This document shows, one piece after another, positions 11,848 through 19,783 of a stretch of DNA of 64,000 nucleotides (position 1 is the first letter of the stretch; each line of letters starts with the position of its first letter). The DNA comes from Telmatospirillum sp. J64-1 (lineage in GTDB: Bacteria > Pseudomonadota > Alphaproteobacteria > Rhodospirillales > Magnetospirillaceae): contig NZ_SBHN01000019.1 of NCBI RefSeq assembly GCF_006980715.1, forward strand, positions 50,496 through 114,495, read 5' to 3'. A program made the translations under genes and the position numbers. Under the pieces are notes generated by a model, which saw only the letters and a program-made list of their open reading frames with translations, was not told where the DNA came from and did not search any database.

Positions 11848-11964
11848 TCCAATCCTCCAGCATTGGCCTTTCGGGCACCAACACGGAAAGCCGGCCGAGG
11901 ATCAGTCCCCTATTCCCATTTGCGTTTCCTTACCAAGTATCGCGGCTGGAATGCCGCCGCCCCT

Positions 11965-12297
11965 TCAGAACCCCCAGAAGGAGAGCGCGGCGATCAGCAC
12001 GCCCAGGACGATCAGGAAAATCAGCCCGCCGAAGGCCCAGGCCGTTCCGGATTTGGTCTTGGAATTGCCCTCCGGCCCGGCGAAGTCCATCCGCTCCACC
12101 ATGCCTTTCTGGCGACGGAGGTCGGCGCGCATGTCCTGGCTGGAGGTTGGCGTGGCGGACGCCTCGGCGTCGGTTTCCATGGGTGCCGCCGCGTAGGGAT
12201 CGAAGGCATGCTTGTCGCCGGTGCGCCCCGCATCGATATCGCCACGCTGCGTTTCGCCCTTTCTCGGCACGTGCTGCGAGCTTTCGTCTCTGGCCAT
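11965..12297 (-). CDS. Small tail-anchored membrane protein, function unknown
   Basis: 110 residues starting at the ATG at 12297, preceded by an excellent Shine-Dalgarno (GAGGAGG, 4-5 nt spacing). The first 85 residues are polar and charged with no recognisable domain (DMRADLRRQKGMVERMDF is amphipathic). The C-terminus is a single hydrophobic segment (AFGGLIFLIVLGVLIAALSF) ending only three residues before the stop, so the protein is probably tail-anchored with its N-terminus in the cytoplasm. It lies 12 bp downstream of another small tail-anchored protein and 117 bp upstream of the PRC-barrel gene. I do not recognise the family. The reading frame is favoured over the overlapping plus-strand frame because of the ribosome-binding site and the clean membrane segment. 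Confidence 0.65.
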   Translation of the reverse strand: MARDESSQHVPRKGETQRGDIDAGRTGDKHAFDPYAAAPMETDAEASATPTSSQDMRADLRRQKGMVERMDFAGPEGNSKTKSGTAWAFGGLIFLIVLGVLIAALSFWGF

Positions 12298-12309
12298 GTC
12301 GCCTCCTCT

Positions 12310-12525
12310 TTACCGCAGGACCCATTCGGTCGAGATCGACCACATCACAAGGGCCAAGGCCAGCAGCAGCCCCGGCGTCAGCAGCACATACAGCTTGTCC
12401 TCGGCCTCGGTCAGGCGCTGGAAATCGCGCATCTGCGCCTGGTGGCGCAGATATTCCCGCCAATCATCCTCCGCGCCCGGAACCTGCACCGGGTCCAGGG
12501 GATGGGATGTCATGCCCTGCTCCAT
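12310..12525 (-). CDS. Small tail-anchored membrane protein, function unknown
   Basis: 71 residues from the ATG at 12525 (MEQGMTSHPLDPVQVPG). That start has an AGGAGG seven bases upstream, which decides it over the longer frame to 12549. A charged helix-forming stretch (DDWREYLRHQAQMRDFQRL) precedes a single C-terminal membrane segment (LYVLLTPGLLLALALVMW). It is the first gene of a two-gene unit with the 110-residue protein 12 bp downstream, and it is divergent from the hydrogenase genes across a 92-bp gap. The family is not recognised. The matching topology of the pair suggests they act together (inference). Confidence 0.65.
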   Translation of the reverse strand: MEQGMTSHPLDPVQVPGAEDDWREYLRHQAQMRDFQRLTEAEDKLYVLLTPGLLLALALVMWSISTEWVLR

Positions 12526-12617
12526 GGATGGTCCTCCTGGGCAGATCAACAGCCGGAACGGCGATAGGGTTCCCGGCCCCCTTGCCTCGGCGGGCGAGAC
12601 GGCCTTACTCTCGCGTT

Positions 12618-13625
12618 ATGAGCGAACGCGCCTTCACGCTTCTCTGGCTTCAGGCCGGGTCCTGCGGCGGCTGCACCATGGCAGCGCTGGAAGCCGAAGG
12701 CGTGGGCTTCGCCGCCCTGCTGGAACGCTTCGGCATCAGGCTGCTGTGGCATCCCTCGCTCAGCGAGGAAAGCGGGCCGGAGGCGACCGCCATCTTCGAG
12801 GCCATCCTGACCGGAGAACAGCACCTGGACGCCCTCTGCGTCGAAGGCTCCATCCTGACCGGCCCCAACGGCACGGGGCGGTTCCAGATGCTGGCCGGGA
12901 CCGGGCGCTCCATGGCGTGGTGGGTACGGGAACTGGCGGTCAGGGCGCGCCACACCCTGGCCATCGGAAGCTGCGCGGCCTTCGGCGGCATCCCGGCGGC
13001 GGGAAGCAATCCCACCGATGCTACCGGCCTGCACTATCTGGACGAGGAAGCGGGCGGTTTGCTGGGCGAATCCTGGCGCTCGCCCGGCGGCCTGCCGGTC
13101 ATCAATGTCGCCGGCTGCGCCCCCTATCCCGGCTGGATCGTCGAGACCCTAGCGGCCTTGGCCCTGGGCGACCTGCGCGCCGAGGATTTGGACATGCTGG
13201 GCCGTCCCCGCTTCTGGGCCGAGCACCTGGCCCATCACGGCTGCGGGCGCAATGAATTCTACGAATTCAAGGCCAGCGCCGTCTCCCCCTCGGACATGGG
13301 CTGCATGATGGAAAATCTCGGCTGCAAGGCCACCCAGGCGCCGGGCGACTGCAACCTGCGGCGCTGGAACGGCGACGGGTCCTGCACCGATGCCGGCTAT
13401 GCCTGCATCGCCTGCACCGTGCCCGGCTTCCAGGACCCCGCCGGGGCCTTTCAGGAAACGCCCAAGCGCGCCGGCATCCCGGTGGGCCTGCCGCTGGACA
13501 TGCCCAAGGCCTGGTTCGTCGCCCTGGCCGCCCTGTCCAAATCGGCCACGCCGGATCGCGTCCGCACCAACGCCACCTCCGATCATGTCGTGGTGCCGCC
13601 GCAAAGCCGGAAGAAGACACCATGA
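12618..13625 (+). CDS. hupU: [NiFe] hydrogenase small subunit, group 2 / H2-sensing (HupU/HoxB) type
   Basis: 335 residues from the ATG at 12618, with no Tat signal peptide, so the enzyme is cytoplasmic. All Fe-S ligands are visible: proximal cluster QAGSCGGCT, GSCAAFGG and GCAPYPGW; medial and distal clusters HHGCGRNEFYE, CKATQAPGDC and the SCTDAGYACIACT element. Length and the lack of a signal peptide or membrane tail match HupU/HoxB regulatory hydrogenases and the wider group 2 enzymes rather than membrane-bound uptake hydrogenases. It overlaps the large-subunit gene by four bases (ATGA). No kinase (HupT/HoxJ), response regulator or hyp maturation genes are present within this window, so the symbol is given for the type, not for a proven sensing role. 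Divergent from the tail-anchored gene pair. Confidence 0.8.
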   Translation: MSERAFTLLWLQAGSCGGCTMAALEAEGVGFAALLERFGIRLLWHPSLSEESGPEATAIFEAILTGEQHLDALCVEGSILTGPNGTGRFQMLAGTGRSMAWWVRELAVRARHTLAIGSCAAFGGIPAAGSNPTDATGLHYLDEEAGGLLGESWRSPGGLPVINVAGCAPYPGWIVETLAALALGDLRAEDLDMLGRPRFWAEHLAHHGCGRNEFYEFKASAVSPSDMGCMMENLGCKATQAPGDCNLRRWNGDGSCTDAGYACIACTVPGFQDPAGAFQETPKRAGIPVGLPLDMPKAWFVALAALSKSATPDRVRTNATSDHVVVPPQSRKKTP

Positions 13626-15043
13626 GCCGGCTCGTCCTCGGTCCCTTCAACCGCGTCGAGGGCGACCTGGAGATAAGGCTGGACGTCCAGGACGGGCGGG
13701 TCCGCGAGGCACAGGTCAACTCGCCGCTCTATCGCGGCTTCGAGCAGATATTGCTGGGCCGCCCGGCGCTGGATGCCCTGGTCATCGCCCCGCGCATCTG
13801 TGGCATCTGCTCCGTCTCGCAATCCTCGGCCGCCGTCGCCGCCCTGGCCCAGTTGGCGGGCGCATCCATGGCCGAGAACGGCCGCCTGTCCGCCAATCTT
13901 GCCCTGGCCTGCGAGAACCTGGCCGACCACCTGACCCATTTCTATCTCTTCTTCATGCCCGATTTCGCCCGTGCGGCCTATGCCGGGAAATCCTGGCATC
14001 CCCATGCCGTCCGCCGCTTCGCCGCCGTGAAGGGCGAGGCCTCGGCGGATTTCCTGCCCGCCCGCAGCCGCCTGCTGCATGTCATGGGGCTGCTGGCGGG
14101 AAAATGGCCCCATAGCCTAGCCCTGCAACCCGGCGGCACCACCAAGCCGGTGGATGCGGGCGAGAAGATGCGCCTACTGGCGATCCTGGGCGAGTTCCGC
14201 GCTTTCCTGGAGCGCCACGTCTTCGCGGCTCCGCTGGAACAGGTGGCGGGGCTGGAGAACGCCGCGCAGCTTCAGGCCTGGAAGGCGGAAAAACCCGAAC
14301 AGGAGGGCGATTTCCGTTTCTTCCTGCATCTGGCCGAGACGCTGGAACTGGACCGCCTGGGCCGCGCCACCGACCGCTTCCTCAGCTATGGCGGTTTCTT
14401 CCGGCGCGGCCAGTGGCATCACGGCGACCAAAGTCTGGATGCCAACACGATCACCGAGGATCTGAGCCATGCCTGGATGACCGGCGATACCGCCCATCCC
14501 ACGCGCGGCCACACCCTGCCCGATGCCGACAAGGACGGGGCCTATTCCTGGTGCAAGGCTCCGCGCCTGGACGGCGAGGTGGCCGAGGTCGGTGCCCTGG
14601 CCCGCCAGGTGGTCGACGGCCATCCCCTGCTGCGCGATCTCGTCCGCCAATCCGGCGGCAATGTGCGCAACCGCGTCATCGCCCGCCTGATCGAAGCCGC
14701 GCGGCTTGTGCCGCTGATGGAAGGCTGGGCCCGCGCCCTGCGCCCGCGCGAACCCTTCTGCCTGGATGTGGCACTGCCCGACCAGGGCAGCGGCGCCGGT
14801 CTGGTGGAGGCCGCGAGGGGCGCGCTGGGCCATTGGCTGCGGGTCGAGAACGGCCGCATCGCCGGTTACCAGATCATCGCCCCGACCACCTGGAACTTCT
14901 CCCCCCGCGATGCCCAGGGGCAGCCCGGCGCGCTGGAGCAGGCCCTGGTGGGAACGCCCGTCTCGGACAACGAAACCATGCCGCTGGCCGTCCAGCATGT
15001 GGTCCGTTCCTTCGATCCCTGCTCGGCCTGCACAGTTCATTGA
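13622..15043 (+). CDS. hupV: [NiFe] hydrogenase large subunit, group 2 / H2-sensing (HupV/HoxC) type
   Basis: 473 residues. The N-terminal nickel ligands are in RICGICSVSQSSA, the variant with SVSQ in place of the His-containing motif, typical of HupV/HoxC. The C-terminal ligands are in DPCSACTVH and the stop codon follows that His immediately. There is therefore no C-terminal extension to be cut by a maturation endopeptidase, a known property of regulatory hydrogenases. The subunit binds the Ni-Fe(CN)2CO centre and reacts with H2. In the HupUV system it signals to a histidine kinase, but none is encoded nearby. It is translationally coupled to the small-subunit gene. The group 2b assignment (versus 2c or 2a) is by motif only. 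Confidence 0.8.
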   Translation: MSRLVLGPFNRVEGDLEIRLDVQDGRVREAQVNSPLYRGFEQILLGRPALDALVIAPRICGICSVSQSSAAVAALAQLAGASMAENGRLSANLALACENLADHLTHFYLFFMPDFARAAYAGKSWHPHAVRRFAAVKGEASADFLPARSRLLHVMGLLAGKWPHSLALQPGGTTKPVDAGEKMRLLAILGEFRAFLERHVFAAPLEQVAGLENAAQLQAWKAEKPEQEGDFRFFLHLAETLELDRLGRATDRFLSYGGFFRRGQWHHGDQSLDANTITEDLSHAWMTGDTAHPTRGHTLPDADKDGAYSWCKAPRLDGEVAEVGALARQVVDGHPLLRDLVRQSGGNVRNRVIARLIEAARLVPLMEGWARALRPREPFCLDVALPDQGSGAGLVEAARGALGHWLRVENGRIAGYQIIAPTTWNFSPRDAQGQPGALEQALVGTPVSDNETMPLAVQHVVRSFDPCSACTVH

Positions 15044-15353
15044 CAGAGCCGGAAAAGATGGAAATCAGCTGCTTATTTTTTGAGCGAAGCCATCTATCCC
15101 CTTGGCGGCTGGGACTACCAACAATTTGCCCGGAACTTATCCACAGGCTTCCCCACAGGATTTGTGGATCATCTGTGACAATGACCGGGACCATCCTTCC
15201 CCGGCCACGCGGCGGAACCTTCCCCTGCCGAAGCCGTTCCCATTGAGGCTTCTCGCTCTCCGTTGATCCCTCCCGGCAAGGAAGGGCGGCCAGGCCCTCC
15301 GCGAGAAGCGCCACCTTGCCCCGGGGAACGCGAGCCTGGGAGCGAGCGGGACA
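15044..15353. other. 310-bp intergenic region before the Kef antiporter gene, with a DnaA-box cluster
   Basis: Non-coding gap between the hydrogenase large subunit and the Kef-type antiporter, both on the plus strand. It holds the DnaA-box-like cluster at 15137-15171 (listed separately) and a short AT-rich patch near 15070. No terminator with a T tract is obvious after the hydrogenase gene. Confidence 0.5.
15137..15171. promoter_or_regulatory. Cluster of three DnaA-box-like 9-mers
   Basis: TTATCCACA, a perfect match to the consensus DnaA box, is at 15137-15145. TTCCCCACA follows at 15149-15157. An inverted box, TGTGGATCA (TGATCCACA on the minus strand, one mismatch), is at 15163-15171. Three boxes within 35 bp in a high-GC genome is unlikely by chance. 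It could be a DnaA-titration or regulatory site. A replication origin is less likely because typical origin neighbours and a long AT-rich unwinding element are absent. Confidence 0.45.
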
Positions 15354-17138
15354 ATGAACAGCCTTCTAGTCGAAGTCATCATCTTCCTGGCGGCCTCGGC
15401 GATCGCCGCCCCCTTGGGGAAATATCTCGGGGTCAGTTCGGTGATCGGCTATCTGGCCGCCGGAATGCTGATCGGTCCCCATGGGCTGGGCCTGATCGGC
15501 ACCGCCGACGATGTGGCCGAGATCCTGCATTTCGGCGAGTTCGGCGTCGTCCTGCTGCTGTTCCTGATCGGCCTGGAACTGCGCCCGGCCCGCCTGTGGG
15601 CGATGCGTTCCAAGCTTTTCGGCCTCGGCGGATTGCAGGTCGGCATCACCGCCATTCCTTTATCGCTCTGCGCCTGGCTCTTCGGGCTTGCCCCCGGCGT
15701 GGCCGTGCTGATCGGCTTTTCCCTCTCGCTCTCCTCGACCGCCTTCGCCCTCCAGCTCATGGAGGAACGGGGGGAGCTGAACACGCGCTCCGGGCGGCTG
15801 GGCTTCTCGACCCTGCTCTTCCAGGATCTCGCGGCCATTCCCCTGATCGCGCTGCTGCCGCTGCTGAGCCGGACGGGAACGCAGGAGAGCTTCGACTGGA
15901 CCCATCCCTTCATCGCCCTGGGCGTGATCGCTGCCGTCATTGTCGGCGGCCGGCTGCTGCTCGAACGGCTTTACCATCTCGTCGCCTCCACCCGCGTCAA
16001 GGAGGCGATGACCGCTTCCGTCCTGCTGACCATTCTCGTCGTGGTGCTGCTGTTCGAATCCATCGGACTGTCGGCCGCGCTGGGCGGCTTCATCGCCGGG
16101 GCGGTGCTGGCGGAGAGTTCCTATCGTCACGAGGTCGAAGCCGATCTCGCACCCTTCGAAGGGCTGTTGCTGGGGGTCTTCTTCGTCGCCGTCGGCATGG
16201 CGCTCGACCTCGGCCTCGTCCTGGCGCAGCCGCTTGCCGTGGCCGCCATCGCCTTGGGACTGGTCGTTGTGAAATCGGGGGTGCTCTACGGCCTGGGCCG
16301 CTGGCAGCGCCTACCGCCGAAGGCCGCGCGTTCCTATGCCCTCTATCTTTGCCAGGGCGGGGAATTCTCCTTCGTCCTGTTCTCGGCAGCCGCCGCGACC
16401 CAGGTGATCGCAGCCAATCTCGCGGCCATCCTGACGGCGGCGGTCACCATCTCGATGCTGATGACGCCCGTCCTGATCCGGGCAGACGAATGGCTGTTTC
16501 CGCCCCCGGCGGAGACGATGCGCTACGACACCCCGCCGCAAGCGCAGGGGCATGTCATCATCGCCGGGTTCGGGCGTTTCGGCCAGATCGTCGCCCGCGT
16601 CCTGCGCGCCAAGCAGGTTCCCTTCACCGCGCTCGACATCAGCCCGGAACAGGTGGATTTCGTGGCACGCTACGGGAACAAGATCTATTACGGCGACGCC
16701 TCGCGCCTCGATCTCCTGCAGGCCGCACAAGCGGAAAATGCCCGTGCCTTCATCCTCGCCATCGACGATGTCGAGGCCTCCGTCCGGACGGCGGAGATGG
16801 TGCGGTCCCATTTCCCGAAGCTGCCGGTCTATGCCCGCGCCAGGAACCGCCGCCATGTCCACCGCCTGATGGATGCCGGGGTCACGCTGATCCAGCGCGA
16901 GACCTTCCTGTCCTCGCTCGAACTGACCCGCCAGCTTCTCATCGGGCTGGGATGGTCAGAGGACCAGGCGGCCGCCTCCATCGAGACCTTCCGCGAGCAG
17001 GACGTCAAACGCCTGAAGGACGACTACCACTATCATAGCGACGAGCAGCGCATGCTGGACCGGGCGCGTGCCGATGCCCTGGAACTGGAACGCCTGTTCG
17101 CCGAGGACACCGAGCAGGAGAATCCGCCGAAGGCCTAG
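15354..17138 (+). CDS. Kef-type K+/H+ antiporter (CPA2 family) with RCK domain
   Basis: 594 residues. The first 385 or so form 12-13 membrane helices of the Na+/H+ exchanger (CPA2) fold, with FGVVLLLFLIGLELRP, SLSSTAFALQLM and DLAAIPLIALLPL, the unwound-helix and acidic positions typical of KefB/KefC. A cytoplasmic RCK/TrkA-N domain starts near residue 400 with the nucleotide-binding Rossmann motif VIIAGFGRFGQ, and a charged helical tail closes the protein. Kef systems are ligand-gated potassium efflux antiporters, and those in enterobacteria respond to glutathione adducts. No KefF/KefG-type ancillary gene is adjacent, so the regulatory ligand is unknown. A bidirectional terminator follows directly. 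Confidence 0.9.
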   Translation: MNSLLVEVIIFLAASAIAAPLGKYLGVSSVIGYLAAGMLIGPHGLGLIGTADDVAEILHFGEFGVVLLLFLIGLELRPARLWAMRSKLFGLGGLQVGITAIPLSLCAWLFGLAPGVAVLIGFSLSLSSTAFALQLMEERGELNTRSGRLGFSTLLFQDLAAIPLIALLPLLSRTGTQESFDWTHPFIALGVIAAVIVGGRLLLERLYHLVASTRVKEAMTASVLLTILVVVLLFESIGLSAALGGFIAGAVLAESSYRHEVEADLAPFEGLLLGVFFVAVGMALDLGLVLAQPLAVAAIALGLVVVKSGVLYGLGRWQRLPPKAARSYALYLCQGGEFSFVLFSAAAATQVIAANLAAILTAAVTISMLMTPVLIRADEWLFPPPAETMRYDTPPQAQGHVIIAGFGRFGQIVARVLRAKQVPFTALDISPEQVDFVARYGNKIYYGDASRLDLLQAAQAENARAFILAIDDVEASVRTAEMVRSHFPKLPVYARARNRRHVHRLMDAGVTLIQRETFLSSLELTRQLLIGLGWSEDQAAASIETFREQDVKRLKDDYHYHSDEQRMLDRARADALELERLFAEDTEQENPPKA

Positions 17139-17172
17139 AAAAAACCCCGCCCGGCAAAGCGGACGGGGTTTC
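17139..17172. terminator. Bidirectional terminator between kef and the aminotransferase gene
   Basis: An AAACCCCG/CGGGGTTT stem with an A-run before it and a short T-run after it lies directly after the antiporter stop and just before the convergent aminotransferase stop, so it can serve both. Confidence 0.8.
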
Positions 17173-17180
17173 CAGTTGGG

Positions 17181-18332
17181 TTATTTCCGCCAGGCCCGCA
17201 GCCGCTTGACGGCCTCGGCCATGGTTTCGGTGGAACCGGCGAAGGAGAAGCGCATGGCGCGATGGCCTTCCTCGGGGTCGAAATCCACGCCGGGGGTAGC
17301 GGCGATACCGGTTTCGGCCAGCATGCGGCGGCAGAAATCCTGCGCGTCATTGGTCATCTGGCTGATATCGGCATAGATGTAGAAGGCACCGTCGGCGGGG
17401 GCCAGCCGGTCGAAACCGGCCTTGGGCAACTCGTTCAACAGCAGTTCGCGGTTCCGAGCGTAGCGGACCACATTGGCTTCCAGCTCCTCCTTGCAGTCGA
17501 AGACCGCCAGGGCCGCCTGCTGGGACAGGGTAGGCGCCGAGATGAACATGTTCTGCGCCAAGCATTCCACCGCACGGGCCAGATCGTCGGGCACCACCAT
17601 CCAGCCCAGCCGCCAGCCGGTCATCGAGAAGTATTTGGAAAAGCTGTTGATGACCACGGCATGATCGGCAAAGGCCGCCGCCGTCGCGGCTTTCCGCCCG
17701 AAGGTGATGCCGTGGTAGATTTCGTCCGAGATCAGGCGGATGCCCTTGCGCTTGCAGCAGGCGGCCAGATCCGCCACCTCCTGCTCGCTCAGCATGGTGC
17801 CGGTGGGGTTCGAGGGGCTGGCGACGATGACGCCGTCGATGGGCTGGTCAAGGGCCTCGATCACCTGGGCGGTGATCTGGAATCGCGTTTCCGCCCCCAC
17901 CCGCAGCGGCACCGGCTCGACGCCCAGGGCGCGCAGGATGTTGCGATAGGCGGGATAGCCGGGGCTGGCGATGGCCACCCGGTCGCCCGGCTCGAAGGCC
18001 GCCAGGAAGGCCAGCAGGAAGGCCCCGGACGAGCCGGTGGTCACCGCCACCTGCCGGGGATCGACGGCCACGCCGTATTCCGCCTTGTAATGGGCGGCGA
18101 TCTTCTCGCGCAGGGGCTCGATGCCCAAGGCCAGGGTGTAGCCCAGGCTGTCGCCGGACTCCAATGCCCGCTTGGCGGCCTCGACCACCCGGGCCGGGGC
18201 GCCGGTCGAAGGCTGCCCCACTTCCAGATGCAAAACGTCGCCCGTCGCCGCCTCGCGTTCGGCGGCGGCGCGCATGACGTCCATGACGATGAAGGGCGGG
18301 ACATTGCCCCGCTTGGCGACCTTCAAGGTCAT
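17181..18332 (-). CDS. Class I/II pyridoxal-phosphate aminotransferase
   Basis: 383 residues from the ATG at 18332. Fold type I landmarks are in order: DVLHLEVGQPSTGAP, TTGSSGAFLLAF, ASPGYPAYRNIL, VIVASPSNPTGT, LISDEIYHGITF with the cofactor-binding Asp and Tyr, and the Schiff-base Lys in VINSFSKYFSMTGWRLGW. The C-terminal Arg that binds the substrate carboxylate is in AMRFSFA. It belongs to the aspartate/alanine/aromatic aminotransferase superfamily. The substrate cannot be assigned. Its start overlaps the stop of the gamma-glutamyltransferase gene by four bases, so the two are cotranscribed. Confidence 0.88.
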   Translation of the reverse strand: MTLKVAKRGNVPPFIVMDVMRAAAEREAATGDVLHLEVGQPSTGAPARVVEAAKRALESGDSLGYTLALGIEPLREKIAAHYKAEYGVAVDPRQVAVTTGSSGAFLLAFLAAFEPGDRVAIASPGYPAYRNILRALGVEPVPLRVGAETRFQITAQVIEALDQPIDGVIVASPSNPTGTMLSEQEVADLAACCKRKGIRLISDEIYHGITFGRKAATAAAFADHAVVINSFSKYFSMTGWRLGWMVVPDDLARAVECLAQNMFISAPTLSQQAALAVFDCKEELEANVVRYARNRELLLNELPKAGFDRLAPADGAFYIYADISQMTNDAQDFCRRMLAETGIAATPGVDFDPEEGHRAMRFSFAGSTETMAEAVKRLRAWRK

Positions 18333-19783
18333 GCCCCGCCTCCCAGCAGGATGGCCAGACCCGCGCCGCGCGGATCGGTCACCGCCCGGCAGCGCTCGGG
18401 TCCGGCCCGGCCGCTGGTGCATTGCAGGGCCTGGACCCGGTTGGGCTGGACGGCGGGCAGAATGCGGGGACCTTGCGGCGCCGTCAGGGCCTCGGCCAGG
18501 GGCTGGCCCGCCAGCATCACCCGCGCCGTCACATCGGCCAAGGCTGCCGGCACGCCGATGCCGCCGGACGCCGTCGCGGCCAGGCGCAATTCCGTGGTGG
18601 GTTCGTTGACCACGACCACCGGCGCCACGGCGGCATAGGCGGCGCCCGCGCGGCTGTCCGGCGCCGCGGCCAGGATCACGCCCGTTCCCGGCACCATGCG
18701 CCCGGTACCGAAGAGATGGTTCATGGTGAAGGAACAGGCGACCGTCTGCCCCTCGGCATCGGCCACGATCAGACCCGCCGAGGCCGGAAAGTCACTGGCG
18801 GACCCCACCCCGGCACGGGACGAGGCTTCGGACAGCAGGCGGGATCGCGTCTCGTCATCGGCGCGGGCGAAGCCGCTTTCCTGCAGCATCGACAGGATCT
18901 CGGCGGCAATCACGCTCCCGGTTGCCGGAACCCCGGCGAAATGGGCGGTGTCGTCGCCGACCCGCACGGCCAGCGTGGAACGCCATTGCGGCACGAAATT
19001 GCGCAGCTCGTCGAGCGACAGAGAACCGCCGGCCTGTTCCGCCCCGGTGGCCAGCAGGCGCGCCGTCTGGCCGAGATAGAAATCCCCCGCCCCATTGAGG
19101 CGCAGACGCGCCAGCACCGCCGCCAGATCCAGTTGCGTGATCCGCTGCCCCTCTGCCACGGCTTCGCCCGAATTGGCGGCGAAGATGGACCGAACGGCGG
19201 GATCGCGCAGCAGGGGATCGGCCACCATGCTGATATCCTGGGCCAAAGCGCGGGAGACCGGAACGCCGAAGCGGGCCAGATGTTCCGCCGGGGTGATCAG
19301 GCTTTCCCAGCGCAGGCGGCCATGCTTGGCGTGCAGCGCGGCCATGCCGCGCGGATTGCCGGGAATGGCGCTGGGCCGGTCGGTGTTGTCGGTGATCGCC
19401 TGCGAGGCCGGAGGCAGGAAGTCGAGCATTTCGGCCTGGCGGCTCTGGGGGTCCCAGACCACGCAGGCCCCGCCGCCGCCGAGACTGGCGGCAGACGGCA
19501 TGGTCACGGCCATGGTAAAGTAACCGGCAACGGCGGCATCGGCAGCGGTGCCGCCGGCGGAGAGGGTATCGCGGGCGATCAGGGCGGCACGCGGTTCGTC
19601 GGCGGCGACCATGCCGGCATAGCCCTGGACATATCCCAGTCGGCCAAGGCCCTCGCCTTGCGTCGGCTGGCAAGCGGCCAGGGCCAATACCAGGGCCGCT
19701 CCCACGAGGCCAGATTGCCCGTAACGGCGGGTCTGCCTAGGTTTGATGTCGAGCAGCGAGTGTTTGTCCGTGTTCAATCGCAT
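18329..19783 (-). CDS. Gamma-glutamyltransferase-like lipoprotein
   Basis: 484 residues from the ATG at 19783. A lipoprotein signal ends in LVLALAACQ (lipobox LAAC), so the protein is probably anchored at the periplasmic face of a membrane. The Ggt fold is visible: AALIARDTLSAGGTAADAAVAG, MPSAASLGGGGACVVWD and AIPGNPRGMAALHAKHGRL. The autoprocessing nucleophile region, normally a conserved Thr at the start of the small subunit, aligns near GQTVACSFTMNHLFGTG, where the match is weak. Activity therefore needs proof, and it could be a non-processed homologue. The frame extends upstream to 19888, but the N-terminal sequence there is not signal-like. The 5' end overlaps that of the divergent M48 protease gene by about 40 bp. 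Confidence 0.78.
   Translation of the reverse strand: MRLNTDKHSLLDIKPRQTRRYGQSGLVGAALVLALAACQPTQGEGLGRLGYVQGYAGMVAADEPRAALIARDTLSAGGTAADAAVAGYFTMAVTMPSAASLGGGGACVVWDPQSRQAEMLDFLPPASQAITDNTDRPSAIPGNPRGMAALHAKHGRLRWESLITPAEHLARFGVPVSRALAQDISMVADPLLRDPAVRSIFAANSGEAVAEGQRITQLDLAAVLARLRLNGAGDFYLGQTARLLATGAEQAGGSLSLDELRNFVPQWRSTLAVRVGDDTAHFAGVPATGSVIAAEILSMLQESGFARADDETRSRLLSEASSRAGVGSASDFPASAGLIVADAEGQTVACSFTMNHLFGTGRMVPGTGVILAAAPDSRAGAAYAAVAPVVVVNEPTTELRLAATASGGIGVPAALADVTARVMLAGQPLAEALTAPQGPRILPAVQPNRVQALQCTSGRAGPERCRAVTDPRGAGLAILLGGGA

Noticed and set aside
11863..12567. 234-residue plus-strand frame over the two tail-anchored genes
   Set aside because: It lacks a ribosome-binding site and a domain, whereas both minus-strand genes have strong ribosome-binding sites and clean membrane segments.
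15044..15353. Chromosomal replication origin at the DnaA-box cluster
   Set aside because: No long AT-rich unwinding element and none of the usual alphaproteobacterial origin neighbours (hemE, parAB, dnaA). Reported only as a DnaA-box cluster.
15263..17038. 591-residue open frame in another phase over the Kef antiporter
   Set aside because: Arg/Pro-rich out-of-phase translation. The antiporter frame has the membrane helices and RCK motif.
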